In this document: in pieces, positions 37,212 through 46,240 of the stretch | How positions within the stretch are numbered: the first letter of the stretch is position 1 | Layout of the letters: every line of letters begins with the position of its first letter | NCBI GenBank assembly: GCA_022842935.1 | Contig: JALHOP010000011.1 | Span: forward strand, 175,462-239,461 | Length of the DNA stretch: 64,000 nucleotides | Reading direction: 5' to 3' | Origin: Myxococcota bacterium | GTDB lineage: Bacteria > Myxococcota > XYA12-FULL-58-9 > JALHOP01 | Notes under the pieces: model-generated | Told to the model about the DNA's origin: nothing | The model's input: only the letters and a program-made list of their open reading frames with translations | Databases searched by the model: none | Made by a program: the position numbers and the translations under genes

Positions 37212-38693
37212 ATGCGAATCTCGACGACCCTGACCCTCGCCGTCGCGGGGGCGAGCAGCCTCGTCGTTGCCGCCTACGGCGCTTGGCAAATGCGGGATGA
37301 GGCGCTCGAGCTGAGCGAGTCGGCGCTTCATGACACGCGGCTGTTGGCGGTGGTAGTCGAAGTGGCCGTCGAGAACGCGCTACGTGACGGTCAGCGTGCC
37401 GACGTCGACGAGATCTTGAGCTCGCTCGAGGTCCGCGACGCGAACATGGACGTGCTCATCTTCGACACCGAGCGGCGACTCCTCTCGAGCTCCGAGGGAG
37501 TCGCCGGCAGCGAAGCTTTCGTTCGCAACGCTTTTGCGGACACCATCGGCAGCGAGACGACCGGCGAGCGTATCCTCGACCGTGGCGCGGGTGACCGCAT
37601 CGTTGCCTGGGTGCCGTTACGCAACGAGAAAGGCTCTCGCACCGGTACGGTGGTCGTCACCAAACCCTTCGAAGAATTGCGTCGCGACCTCATCGAGACC
37701 GCGTGGTCGTCCCTGCTGTCCCTCCTCGTGTTGGTCGCTTCGATCTCGATTGTCACCTGGCTTCTCGTCGAGGCCTACGTCCGTCGTCCCGCGCGGATCT
37801 TGCAGGAGAGCATGCAGGGCATCCGAGCGGGTGACCTGCGCGGCATCGTCCGTCACAAGCGCGTCGATGAGCTCAGCTCGCTCGTCGACGAATTCAACGC
37901 TCTGCTCGTCGAGCTCGCGGCGACGCGCGAGCGTCTCGACAGCGAAGCGCGTTCTCGGCGCGCCCTCGAAGACGGGCTGCGGGGTATCGATAAGCTGGTG
38001 ACGGTTGGCCAGCTCTCCGCAGGCCTCGCCCACGAAATAGGCTCACCGCTACAGATCCTCGAAGGCCGCGCGCGAGCGCTGGCCAAGCGCTCCGATGTCT
38101 CCGATGAGGTTCGCCGGGTCGCGGAGATTCTCGTGACGCAAGCCGAACGCGTCACGCGCATCGTTGACCAGCTGCTCAGCTTCTCGCGCCGAAAGCCCAT
38201 CAACTTGAGCGCGATCGATCTGCCACAGGTCGCCGGCATCGTCGTCGAGTTCATGCGCAGCGAAGCGGACCGCCGGGGTGTACGTATGCAGCTCATCCCA
38301 GCACGCGACTTGCCGCCTGCGAAAGCGGACGTCGACCAAATGCAGCAAGTCGTCTTGAACCTGCTGACCAACGCTCTGCGCGCGAGTCGTCGCGGTGGGG
38401 CCGTTACGGTGCGCATCGACAGGTCGGTGCTTCGCGATCCGGCGACCGCCGATGAACGTGACGCATTGCTCCTCGAGGTCGCCGACCAAGGGCACGGCAT
38501 GAGCGAAGATCAGCTCGCTCGCAGCTTCGAGCCCTTCTTCACTACATGGACCACGAGCGGTGGGTCGGGGCTTGGTCTCGCGGTGGTCAAGTCCATCGTC
38601 AACGCGCACGGCGGACAGATCGATCTCACGTCCACTCCCGACGTCGGCACGACAGTCACTGTGCGCGTCCCCGCGGCGGAGCTAAATCAATGA
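37212..38693 (+). CDS. Membrane sensor histidine kinase (HAMP, HisKA, HATPase)
   Basis: A 493-residue kinase. Membrane helix 1 is at residues 7-25, a periplasmic sensor domain of about 140 residues follows, helix 2 is near 168-190, then HAMP (RRPARILQESMQGIRAGDLR). The HisKA phospho-His lies in GLAHEIGSPLQIL near residue 273. The ATPase has N-box NLLTNALRASRRG, DQGHGMSEDQLARSFEPFFTT and GSGLGLAVVKSIV. It is coupled to the NtrC-type regulator by ATGA. The start ATG at 37212 is immediately after GGAGGG, closer than usual; a GTG at 37185 is an alternative. Confidence 0.93.
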   Translation: MRISTTLTLAVAGASSLVVAAYGAWQMRDEALELSESALHDTRLLAVVVEVAVENALRDGQRADVDEILSSLEVRDANMDVLIFDTERRLLSSSEGVAGSEAFVRNAFADTIGSETTGERILDRGAGDRIVAWVPLRNEKGSRTGTVVVTKPFEELRRDLIETAWSSLLSLLVLVASISIVTWLLVEAYVRRPARILQESMQGIRAGDLRGIVRHKRVDELSSLVDEFNALLVELAATRERLDSEARSRRALEDGLRGIDKLVTVGQLSAGLAHEIGSPLQILEGRARALAKRSDVSDEVRRVAEILVTQAERVTRIVDQLLSFSRRKPINLSAIDLPQVAGIVVEFMRSEADRRGVRMQLIPARDLPPAKADVDQMQQVVLNLLTNALRASRRGGAVTVRIDRSVLRDPATADERDALLLEVADQGHGMSEDQLARSFEPFFTTWTTSGGSGLGLAVVKSIVNAHGGQIDLTSTPDVGTTVTVRVPAAELNQ

Positions 38694-40018
38694 CCCGTAT
38701 TCTCGTGCTCGACGACGACAAAGGAGTTGTAGACTACCTCTCAGAGAGCCTGACCGAGCTCGGCTACGATGTCGTTGGTATGACTTCTCCAGCGGACGCC
38801 ATCGCTCGTGTGAGCGCTGAATCGTTCGACCTTCTGTTGACCGACATCGAGATGCCGCAGATGCGTGGTCTCGACCTCTTGCGCGCCGTGCACCAAGCAA
38901 AGCCTCGCCAGCTCGTCATGTTGATGACCGCGTTCGGCAGCATCGAGCTCGCCGTGCAGGCCGTGCGTGCCGGGGCCTGTGACTTCATCGCTAAGCCGTT
39001 CCGCATCGAGGTGCTCCACCAGAGCATCGAGCGTGCTCTGCGTGAGCGCAACATGATGCGCGAGATTGTGCGGCTGCGGGCATCGGCGACGGTTGATTCG
39101 CCGGAGGGATTGGTGGCGCGCAGCACCGCCATGCAAAAGGTGCTCGACACGGCACGGCGCGCGGCTCTCGTCGACGCCACCGTGCTCATCACGGGCGAAA
39201 CCGGGACCGGCAAGACCGCACTCGCGCGCTTCATCCACGCGAGCAGCGAACGTCGCGAGGCGCCGTTCGTCGACGTCAACTGTAGCGCTCTGCCCGAGAC
39301 CCTCATCGAGGCGGAGCTCTTCGGTGCGAAGCGCGGTGCCTTCACCGATGCGCGTGAGAGTCGACCTGGTCTCTTCTTGAAGGCGGGTGGAGGGACCATC
39401 CTGCTCGATGAAGTGGGCGAGCTGCCGCTCGCTCTCCAGCCGAAGCTCCTTCACGTCCTCGAGTCGTCAACGCTGCGTCCCGTTGGTAGCGACGATTCCG
39501 AGCCGTTTCGCGCTCGCGTCCTGGCCGCCACCAATCGCTCGCTCGAAGGCAGTCTGCGCGATGGTCGCTTTCGGCCCGACCTCTACTACCGGCTCAATGT
39601 CTTGCGCATCGAGGTGCCGCCACTACGGGCGCGTCGCGACGATATCGTCGCTTTGGTCGATCACTTCCTTTCGCGCGCCAGCAGCCGCTTCGGGCGCGAG
39701 GTCATTGGTGTGTCCGCTTCGGCGATGCGACGATTGATGGCGCACGACTGGCCAGGCAATATCCGCGAGCTCGCCAACACCATCGAGCGCGCTGTCGCCC
39801 TCACCGCGAACGACACCATCACGGCTGACGACGTGACCTTCGAGGGAGACAGCAGCGCGGCTACGACTGGCAATCCACTCGAGCAGCCGCTCGAGGAGAT
39901 CGAGCGCACCCACATCAAGCGTGTGGTCGACGCCCACCAGGGCAATAAGGCAGCGGCTGCGCGTATCCTGGGCATCAACCGCCGTACTCTCTACCGCAAG
40001 CTACGCGGACGGGACTGA
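38690..40018 (+). CDS. NtrC-family response regulator with altered GAFTGA loop
   Basis: A 442-residue regulator: receiver domain with Asp52 as phospho-acceptor (LLTDIEMP), AAA+ domain with Walker A GETGTGKT (169-176) and Walker B ILLDEVGELP, and a C-terminal Fis-type HTH (KAAAARILGINRRTLYRKL). The sigma-54 contact loop reads GAFTDA (216-221) in place of GAFTGA. Together with the preceding kinase it forms a two-component system; the RND efflux operon starts 117 bp downstream and may be its target, by position only. Confidence 0.94.
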   Translation: MTRILVLDDDKGVVDYLSESLTELGYDVVGMTSPADAIARVSAESFDLLLTDIEMPQMRGLDLLRAVHQAKPRQLVMLMTAFGSIELAVQAVRAGACDFIAKPFRIEVLHQSIERALRERNMMREIVRLRASATVDSPEGLVARSTAMQKVLDTARRAALVDATVLITGETGTGKTALARFIHASSERREAPFVDVNCSALPETLIEAELFGAKRGAFTDARESRPGLFLKAGGGTILLDEVGELPLALQPKLLHVLESSTLRPVGSDDSEPFRARVLAATNRSLEGSLRDGRFRPDLYYRLNVLRIEVPPLRARRDDIVALVDHFLSRASSRFGREVIGVSASAMRRLMAHDWPGNIRELANTIERAVALTANDTITADDVTFEGDSSAATTGNPLEQPLEEIERTHIKRVVDAHQGNKAAAARILGINRRTLYRKLRGRD

Positions 40019-40135
40019 GACAAAAGTGCACACCGGGTGGGACATTTCGTAGCGGCGCCTGCGGGCGACCCGGGCGCCTTGCGCGAATCCAGCCTCAACA
40101 CGAGGTGGCGCAAACCGTGCATCCCTCCGGGGCTT

Positions 40136-41239
40136 ATGACCCATCTTCTACGAGCTCGGCTGTTCGCGCTCTGCTCGATGACCTTCGCGTGTGCTGGTGC
40201 CGCCCCGCAACGTGTCACCGAAGAGTTCTTGGTCGCCACTCCAGAGGTCACTACCGCCACCGTCGAGCGCAAGCTCGTCGGCGAGATTCACGCTGTACGC
40301 CGCGTCGAGCTACGCGCGCGCGTCAAAGGCTACCTCGAAGCTGTCAAGGTCGACGAAGGGCAGGCCGTCAAGGCCGGTGAGCTGCTGTTCACCATCGGCG
40401 CCCGCGAGTTGCAGCACGATCTCGCCAAGGCTAAGGCCGCGGCACAGAGCGCCGCCGCCGAGCTCAAGGCGGCTGCGCTCGAGCAATCGAACACGCGCGT
40501 TCTCTTCGACAAGAAGATCGTCTCCGACGTCGAGCTGGCGATGGCCGACGCCCGCGTCGCAACCCTTCAGGCCCGGCTCGAAGAGGCAAAAGCGCACGAA
40601 GCCCAGGCGGCGACCAACTACGCGTACGCGAGCGTTCGCGCCCCGTTCGACGGTGTGGTCAACCGCATCCCGCGCAAGGTGGGAAGCCTGGTCGGCGAAG
40701 ACGACCTCCTCACCACGCTCACCGACACCACCGACGTGTTCGTGTACTTCCGTCTCTCCGAAGCGGAGTACCTGCAGTTCACGGCGACTCACCCACGCGA
40801 GCGTCCGCGCACCGCGAGTCTACTTCTTGCCAACGGTGAACGGTTTCCGAACGATGGCACCATTGACGCGGTCGAGAGTGAGTTCGACGCTGGTACCGGC
40901 AACATCGCGTTCCGAGCCCGCTTCCCCAACGCGCAAGGGCTGCTCAGACACGGTGGCACCGCCAACGTTGTGCTCAAGAACGAGCTTGGTAACGCGCTGC
41001 TCATCCCCCAAAAGGCGACCTTCGAGATCCAGGATCAACTGTACGTTTTCACGGTCGATCAAGACAACACCGTGCACGCACGGCGCTTCGTGCCCAAGGC
41101 GCGCCTAAAAGACGCGTTCGTCGTCGACTCCGGGCTCGCCGCCGACGACCGCTTCATCGTCGACGGCATTCAGAGGGTTCGCGACGGCGTCCGCGTCGCC
41201 GTACGCGAGAGCCCGTTGGTCCGTCAGTCGGCTCTCTGA
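40136..41239 (+). CDS. RND efflux periplasmic adaptor (membrane fusion protein)
   Basis: A 367-residue MFP of AcrA type with signal and lipobox-like TFAC (Cys19). The lipoyl halves (VRRVELRARVKGYLEAVKVDEGQAVKAGELLFTIG and YASVRAPFDGVVNRIPRKVGSLVGEDD) flank a coiled-coil hairpin of about 90 residues; the beta-barrel and membrane-proximal domains follow. It bridges the inner membrane pump and the outer membrane channel. The start ATG at 40136 suits the signal peptide; the ORF before it has no signal. Its stop overlaps the pump start (TGATG). Confidence 0.94.
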   Translation: MTHLLRARLFALCSMTFACAGAAPQRVTEEFLVATPEVTTATVERKLVGEIHAVRRVELRARVKGYLEAVKVDEGQAVKAGELLFTIGARELQHDLAKAKAAAQSAAAELKAAALEQSNTRVLFDKKIVSDVELAMADARVATLQARLEEAKAHEAQAATNYAYASVRAPFDGVVNRIPRKVGSLVGEDDLLTTLTDTTDVFVYFRLSEAEYLQFTATHPRERPRTASLLLANGERFPNDGTIDAVESEFDAGTGNIAFRARFPNAQGLLRHGGTANVVLKNELGNALLIPQKATFEIQDQLYVFTVDQDNTVHARRFVPKARLKDAFVVDSGLAADDRFIVDGIQRVRDGVRVAVRESPLVRQSAL

Positions 41240-44200
41240 TGCACACGCTGTTCACGCGGCGTCCGATTCTGGCGCTGGTCATCTCGATCCTGCTTGCTCT
41301 GCTCGGCGGCATCGCCCTCAAGCGCATGCCGATGGCGCTCTTCCCGAGCGTTGCGCCCCCGGAGGTGAACGTCACCGTCGAGTATACAGGCGCCAACGCC
41401 GAGACCGTCGCCAAGGCCGCCATTGTTCCGCTCGAGCGGGCAATCAACGGCGTCCCGGGCATGAAGTACATGTCGAGCGACATGGGTAACGACGGTGTCG
41501 GAGTCGTTCAGGTGCTTTTCGAGACGGGCACCGACCCAGATGTCGCCGCCATCAACGTGCAGAACCGCGTCAACGCGGTGATGGCAGAGCTACCGTCCGA
41601 GGTCATCCGTAACGGCGTGAAGATCGCGAAGGAAGAAAACGCGATGCTCATGTACTTGAGCATCTACAGCAGCGACCCCGCGCACGACGAGAAGTTCCTC
41701 TACAACTTCGCCGACATCAACGTGCTCGCCGACTTGAAGCGCGTCAAAGGCGTTGGCTACGCCGACATTCTCGGCGCCAAAGAGTACGCGATGCGCGTCT
41801 GGCTCAAGCCCGACAAGATGCTCGCCTATCAGGTGTCCGCGGCCGACGTCATCGCGGCGCTCCAGGCGCACAACCTCGAAGCCGCTCCCGGCAAGATCGG
41901 CGAGAACAGCGACCGCGCCGACGCCCCGTTGCAATACACGGTGAAGTACACCGGCAAGTTGAGTCGCCCCGAAGAGTACGCCGAGATTCCTCTGCGCGCG
42001 ACGCCGCGTGGCGAGCTCCTCAAAATCAAGGACGTTGCGACGGTCGAGTTCGGCACTACGTATTTCGACGTCGAAGCCCGCTTCAACGGACAACCCGCCG
42101 CATCGATCCTCTTGAAGCAACTCCCCGGCTCCAATGCGAGCGAGGTCATTGCGGCCGTGAAGGAGCGTCTTGCAGCCCTCGAGAGCGAGGTGTTCTTGCC
42201 CGGCATGAAGTACGCCGTCAGCTTCGACGTCAGCCGCTTCCTCGATGCTGCCGTGCATGAGGTCGTCAAGACCGCCATCGAGGCCTTCTTGCTCGTCGCG
42301 CTGGTGGTCTTCCTCTTCTTGCAAGACTGGCGCTCGACGCTCATCCCCGCGATCGCGGTACCGGTCTCGTTGATCAGCACGTTCTTCTTCACGCAGTTTC
42401 TCGGCTTCTCGTTGAACCTCATCACGCTGTTCGCGCTGGTGCTCGCCATCGGCATCGTCGTCGATGACGCCATCGTCGTGGTCGAAGCGGTGCACGAGAA
42501 GATGGAACGCCATCACTTATCGCCACGCCAGGCGACAGAAGCAGCGATGGCCGACATCAGCGGAGCCATCATCGCGATCACGCTGGTCATGGCGTCGGTG
42601 TTCGTGCCCGTCGCCTTCATCAGCGGTCCATCTGGCGTTTTCTATCGCCAGTTCGCCCTCACCATGGCGTTTGCGATTTGCCTGTCAGGCGTGGTCGCGC
42701 TCACCCTCACACCAGCGCTTTGCGCGAACCTCTTACGATTGCACCAACCCGAGCCGTCGCGCGGCCTCCTCGGTCAGGTGCTCAACCGTTTCGTTTGCGC
42801 TTATTCAAGGCTTGATGTTCGCTATGGCGGCTTATCTGCACGCCTGACCTCACGCGCTCGTTTAACGCTCGCGTTGGTCGCTGTTTTCGCGGCGGGCGGT
42901 CTTGCTATCGCCCGCTTGGTGCCTACGGGCTTTATCCCCGAGGAAGACCAAGGAATGTTCTACGCGAGTGTCAGCACGCCACCCGGGGCAACGCTCGAGC
43001 GGACGAAAGAGGTGGTCAACGCCATTCAGCGAGCGGCGGCGGACATCGAAGGGGTCGAGAGCGTCGCGACGCTCGCTGGCACCAACATTCTCTCGGATGG
43101 GACCGGCGCGACCTACGGTTCGTGTTTGGTGAATCTCAAAGACTGGCGCGAGCGCGATGTGAATGTCCACGACGTCATGGCCATCTTGGCGGAGCGCACA
43201 CGCGACATCAAAGCGGCGCAAATCGAGCTTTTTCCGCCGCCAGCTGTTCCGGGCTACGGCAACGCGAGTGGCTTCGAGCTACGCATCCTCGATCGTACCG
43301 GCAGCGGCGACATGAGCCGTATGAACCAAGTGGTCACGCAGTTCATCAGCGACCTCGAGTCGCGCCCGGAGATCGACAGCGCCTTCACGATCTTCAACAC
43401 CGAGTTTCCTCAGCTCACCTTGTCGATTGACACGGATCGCGCGGCCAAGAGCGGCATCACCCCTGATGGCGCGCTGGGTGATCTGGGGACGCTCCTCGGC
43501 AGCACCTACGCGACCAACTTCGTGCGCTTCGGACAGATGTACAAAGTCATGGTCCAAGCGCTGCCGCAGTACCGCGCGGATCCAGCCGACATCTTGAAGA
43601 CCTACGTGCGCAACGACCGCGGCGAGCTCGTATCGCTCTCGTCGTTCGCGCGCGTCGAGCGCATGCAGGGGGTCGACCAGCTCACGCGTTACAACATGTA
43701 TCTCTCGGCTGAGCTCAATGGCGGCGGCAAAGAGGGCGTGAGCAGCGGCGCCGTCCTGTCGGCCGTTCAGGAGACGGCGCGCGACAAGCTCCCGCGTGGC
43801 TACGCGATCGATTGGGCCGGCATCTCGCGTGACGAGGTCAACGCGGGCAACGACGGGCTCGTGGTCTTCGCCATCTGCCTGGTGTTCGTCTACCTCGTGC
43901 TTTCGGCGCAATACGAGAGCTTCGTTTTGCCTCTTGTCGTCGTGCTGTCGCTACCGCCAGGGGTCTTCGGGGCCTTTCTTGCGCTGCGCGTCCTGGGCCT
44001 CGAGAACAATATCTACACCCACTTAGCGCTCATCATGCTCGTGGGTCTGCTCGGCAAGAACGCTATCCTCATCGTCGAGCTCGCCGAGCAACGCCGGTCG
44101 CGAGGGGCCACTCCCTACGAAGCCGCTCTCGAAGGCGCGCGCCTTCGCTTACGCCCCATTGTCATGACCTCACTCGCCTTCATCGTGGGTCTCCTGCCCC

Positions 44201-44373
44201 TCGTGCTCGCGACGGGCGCTGGCGCTGTCGCTAACCGAACCATCGGGACGGCCGCGGCTGCCGGCATGCTCGTCGGGACGAGCTTCGGGGTGCTTCTCGT
44301 GCCTGGTCTCTACGTGTGCATCGTCACGTTGACACGTCAGCGAGCGCCGTCCGCGGAGGCCCTGGCTGCATGA
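41239..44373 (+). CDS. RND multidrug efflux transporter, inner membrane pump (AcrB/HAE1)
   Basis: A 1044-residue proton-driven pump. It has the typical length, 12 membrane helices and the duplicated organisation. Family motifs are visible: HTLFTRRPILALVISILLALLG at the N-terminus, GIVVDDAIVVVEAV (helix 4 Asp pair), and in the second half GLLGKNAILIVELAEQ. Substrates cannot be predicted; HAE1 pumps export hydrophobic drugs, bile acids or solvents. It lies between adaptor and outer membrane factor with overlapping stop/start codons on both sides. Confidence 0.96.
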   Translation: MHTLFTRRPILALVISILLALLGGIALKRMPMALFPSVAPPEVNVTVEYTGANAETVAKAAIVPLERAINGVPGMKYMSSDMGNDGVGVVQVLFETGTDPDVAAINVQNRVNAVMAELPSEVIRNGVKIAKEENAMLMYLSIYSSDPAHDEKFLYNFADINVLADLKRVKGVGYADILGAKEYAMRVWLKPDKMLAYQVSAADVIAALQAHNLEAAPGKIGENSDRADAPLQYTVKYTGKLSRPEEYAEIPLRATPRGELLKIKDVATVEFGTTYFDVEARFNGQPAASILLKQLPGSNASEVIAAVKERLAALESEVFLPGMKYAVSFDVSRFLDAAVHEVVKTAIEAFLLVALVVFLFLQDWRSTLIPAIAVPVSLISTFFFTQFLGFSLNLITLFALVLAIGIVVDDAIVVVEAVHEKMERHHLSPRQATEAAMADISGAIIAITLVMASVFVPVAFISGPSGVFYRQFALTMAFAICLSGVVALTLTPALCANLLRLHQPEPSRGLLGQVLNRFVCAYSRLDVRYGGLSARLTSRARLTLALVAVFAAGGLAIARLVPTGFIPEEDQGMFYASVSTPPGATLERTKEVVNAIQRAAADIEGVESVATLAGTNILSDGTGATYGSCLVNLKDWRERDVNVHDVMAILAERTRDIKAAQIELFPPPAVPGYGNASGFELRILDRTGSGDMSRMNQVVTQFISDLESRPEIDSAFTIFNTEFPQLTLSIDTDRAAKSGITPDGALGDLGTLLGSTYATNFVRFGQMYKVMVQALPQYRADPADILKTYVRNDRGELVSLSSFARVERMQGVDQLTRYNMYLSAELNGGGKEGVSSGAVLSAVQETARDKLPRGYAIDWAGISRDEVNAGNDGLVVFAICLVFVYLVLSAQYESFVLPLVVVLSLPPGVFGAFLALRVLGLENNIYTHLALIMLVGLLGKNAILIVELAEQRRSRGATPYEAALEGARLRLRPIVMTSLAFIVGLLPLVLATGAGAVANRTIGTAAAAGMLVGTSFGVLLVPGLYVCIVTLTRQRAPSAEALAA

Positions 44374-45812
44374 GACGAGTCGTAGTGCTCATTATAGCGG
44401 TCAGTGCCGGCTGCGCACCGAAGACGCCCAAGGTCGAGCTCGCCGAGAAGGTCTTGCCCCAGACCTTTGCTGTCGACGGCCTAGGTGCGAGCGCCGCCGA
44501 GATGGACTGGCGAGCCTACTTCGGCGACCCGGCGCTCAACGCGCTCATCGCCGAGGGTCTCGCGAACAACCCAGACCTCCTGATTGCCCTGCAGCGCGTC
44601 GAGCTGGCACGCGCCGGCGTCAAGCGTGCGACCGGCGCGCTTCTGCCACAGGTCAACCTCGCACTTGGGGCGAGCCTGCGCCGCTTCGGCCGCTATACGA
44701 TGGACGGTGCCGGCAACGCGACGACCGACATCCGTCCCGGACAGGTCGTACCCGCAAACCTCCCCGACTTCCTCGTTGGCTTCACCGCATCGTGGGAGGT
44801 GGACCTGTGGGGCAAGCTTCGCAACGAGCGCAAGTCCGCGATCGCGCAGTACCTCGCGAGCCTGCAGGGCACCAATTTCGCGCTGACCTCACTCATCGCC
44901 GACATCGCGAGCACGTATTACCAACTGATTGCCTTCGACCACCTGCACGCTATCCTCGAGCAAACCGCGAGCCGGCAAGCCGATGGGCTCGAGGCAGTGC
45001 GCGCGCAGAAGGCCGCTGGTCGTGCCAACGAGCTCGCGGTCCAGCAGTTCGAGGCGCAGGTGGCCGAGACACGGGCCGCCGAGGTCGCGGCGCGTCAGCA
45101 AGTCACCGAGACCGAAAACGCGCTTAACCTGCTGCTCGGCCGCTTTCCCCAACCGATCGCGCGCTCGCGCGAGGCGTTGTTCGCCGAGATCCCCGAGCGC
45201 ATCGCCGCCGGCGTGCCCTCCGATCTCTTGCGCAACCGGGCAGACGTGCGCGAGGCCGAGCTCGAGGTCGAAGCCTCACGCTTTGACGTCGCGGCTGCGC
45301 GGGCTGCGTTCTTGCCGAGTCTGAACATCACGGCCGGCATCGGCTATCAGGCCTTCAACCCGCGCTTCTTGTTCACGACGCCCGAGTCTCTTGCTTACAG
45401 CGTCATGGGCGGTCTCGTCGCTCCGCTGCTGAATCGTAGCGCGCTCGAGGCGCAGTTCATCGGCGCCAACGCTCTCCAGCTGCAGGCGATGGTCGCCTAT
45501 CAAAAAGCGATCCTCGTTGCCTACGCCGACGTCGTGAACGGGCTGTCTGGCTTGCAGCGGGCACGCGAGGGCTTGGCCCTCAAGAAGGAGCAGAAAGACG
45601 CGTTGTTGCGCGCCATCGACACGGCCGATGCGCTCTTTCGGGCCGGCAAGGCCTCGTATCTCGAAGTCTTGATCGTGCAGCAAAGCTCGCTGCGTGCCGA
45701 CCTAGAGCTCATCGAGACGCACCAGCGTGGCAGGCTCGCGGTCATCGACCTCTACAAAGCGCTTGGTGGGGGTTGGCACGTCGAAGGTGTCACCCCTGAC
45801 GGTGACTCGTGA
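44370..45812 (+). CDS. Outer membrane efflux factor (TolC/NodT family lipoprotein)
   Basis: A 480-residue outer membrane channel of the NodT/OprM type: lipobox AVSAGC (Cys15), then two TolC-like coiled-coil repeats (LIAEGLANNPDLLIALQRVELARAGVKRATGALLPQVNL and RNRADVREAELEVEASRFDVAAARAAFLPSLNI). It completes the tripartite efflux system. ATGA overlap with the pump stop. The following small gene overlaps its stop as GTGA. Confidence 0.94.
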   Translation: MRRVVVLIIAVSAGCAPKTPKVELAEKVLPQTFAVDGLGASAAEMDWRAYFGDPALNALIAEGLANNPDLLIALQRVELARAGVKRATGALLPQVNLALGASLRRFGRYTMDGAGNATTDIRPGQVVPANLPDFLVGFTASWEVDLWGKLRNERKSAIAQYLASLQGTNFALTSLIADIASTYYQLIAFDHLHAILEQTASRQADGLEAVRAQKAAGRANELAVQQFEAQVAETRAAEVAARQQVTETENALNLLLGRFPQPIARSREALFAEIPERIAAGVPSDLLRNRADVREAELEVEASRFDVAAARAAFLPSLNITAGIGYQAFNPRFLFTTPESLAYSVMGGLVAPLLNRSALEAQFIGANALQLQAMVAYQKAILVAYADVVNGLSGLQRAREGLALKKEQKDALLRAIDTADALFRAGKASYLEVLIVQQSSLRADLELIETHQRGRLAVIDLYKALGGGWHVEGVTPDGDS

Positions 45813-46240
45813 AGTACTCGTCGCGCACCTTGGTCGAACATGTTGTTCGCGATGTCGACGATGAACGGCGTGCGGCGCTGGAGCGCAACTACTGCAAGCT
45901 CTTGCGACGCGCGATGGCACTGGGCTGGGAGCGCGCCAAAGCGGAGTATCTGCCGCACGAGCGGGCGAGCGGTCGTGTCCTCACCGACATCATGTCCGAC
46001 CTCGCGATGTTCGAGGACTTGAACCTCGCGGCGCGGCAATATGGCTTCGACCCCATCGAGATGCAGCGTCGCACCGATCTCTACCAACACATCATCCGAC
46101 CGGTCGCCATCGTCGGCTCGGCGCTATCGGTCGTCGCCATGGCCGTATCGGGCACCGAGGTGACACCAGCGGTGCTCGTCGCTGTGCTGACATGCTGGTT
46201 GAGCCTGCGGACCAGCAAGTCGCTCTTGTCGATCACGTGA
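45809..46240 (+). CDS. Small membrane protein at the end of the RND operon
   Basis: A 143-residue protein starting at GTG (overlap GTGA with the efflux factor gene). The first 90 residues are soluble and charged (RRAALERNYCKLLRRAMALGWERAKAEYLPHE); the last 50 carry two membrane helices (IIRPVAIVGSALSVVAMAVS and TPAVLVAVLTCWLSL). I do not recognise a family. Position suggests an accessory of the pump, but that is inference. Its stop codon abuts the stop of the convergent MltG gene. Confidence 0.7.
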   Translation: MKYSSRTLVEHVVRDVDDERRAALERNYCKLLRRAMALGWERAKAEYLPHERASGRVLTDIMSDLAMFEDLNLAARQYGFDPIEMQRRTDLYQHIIRPVAIVGSALSVVAMAVSGTEVTPAVLVAVLTCWLSLRTSKSLLSIT

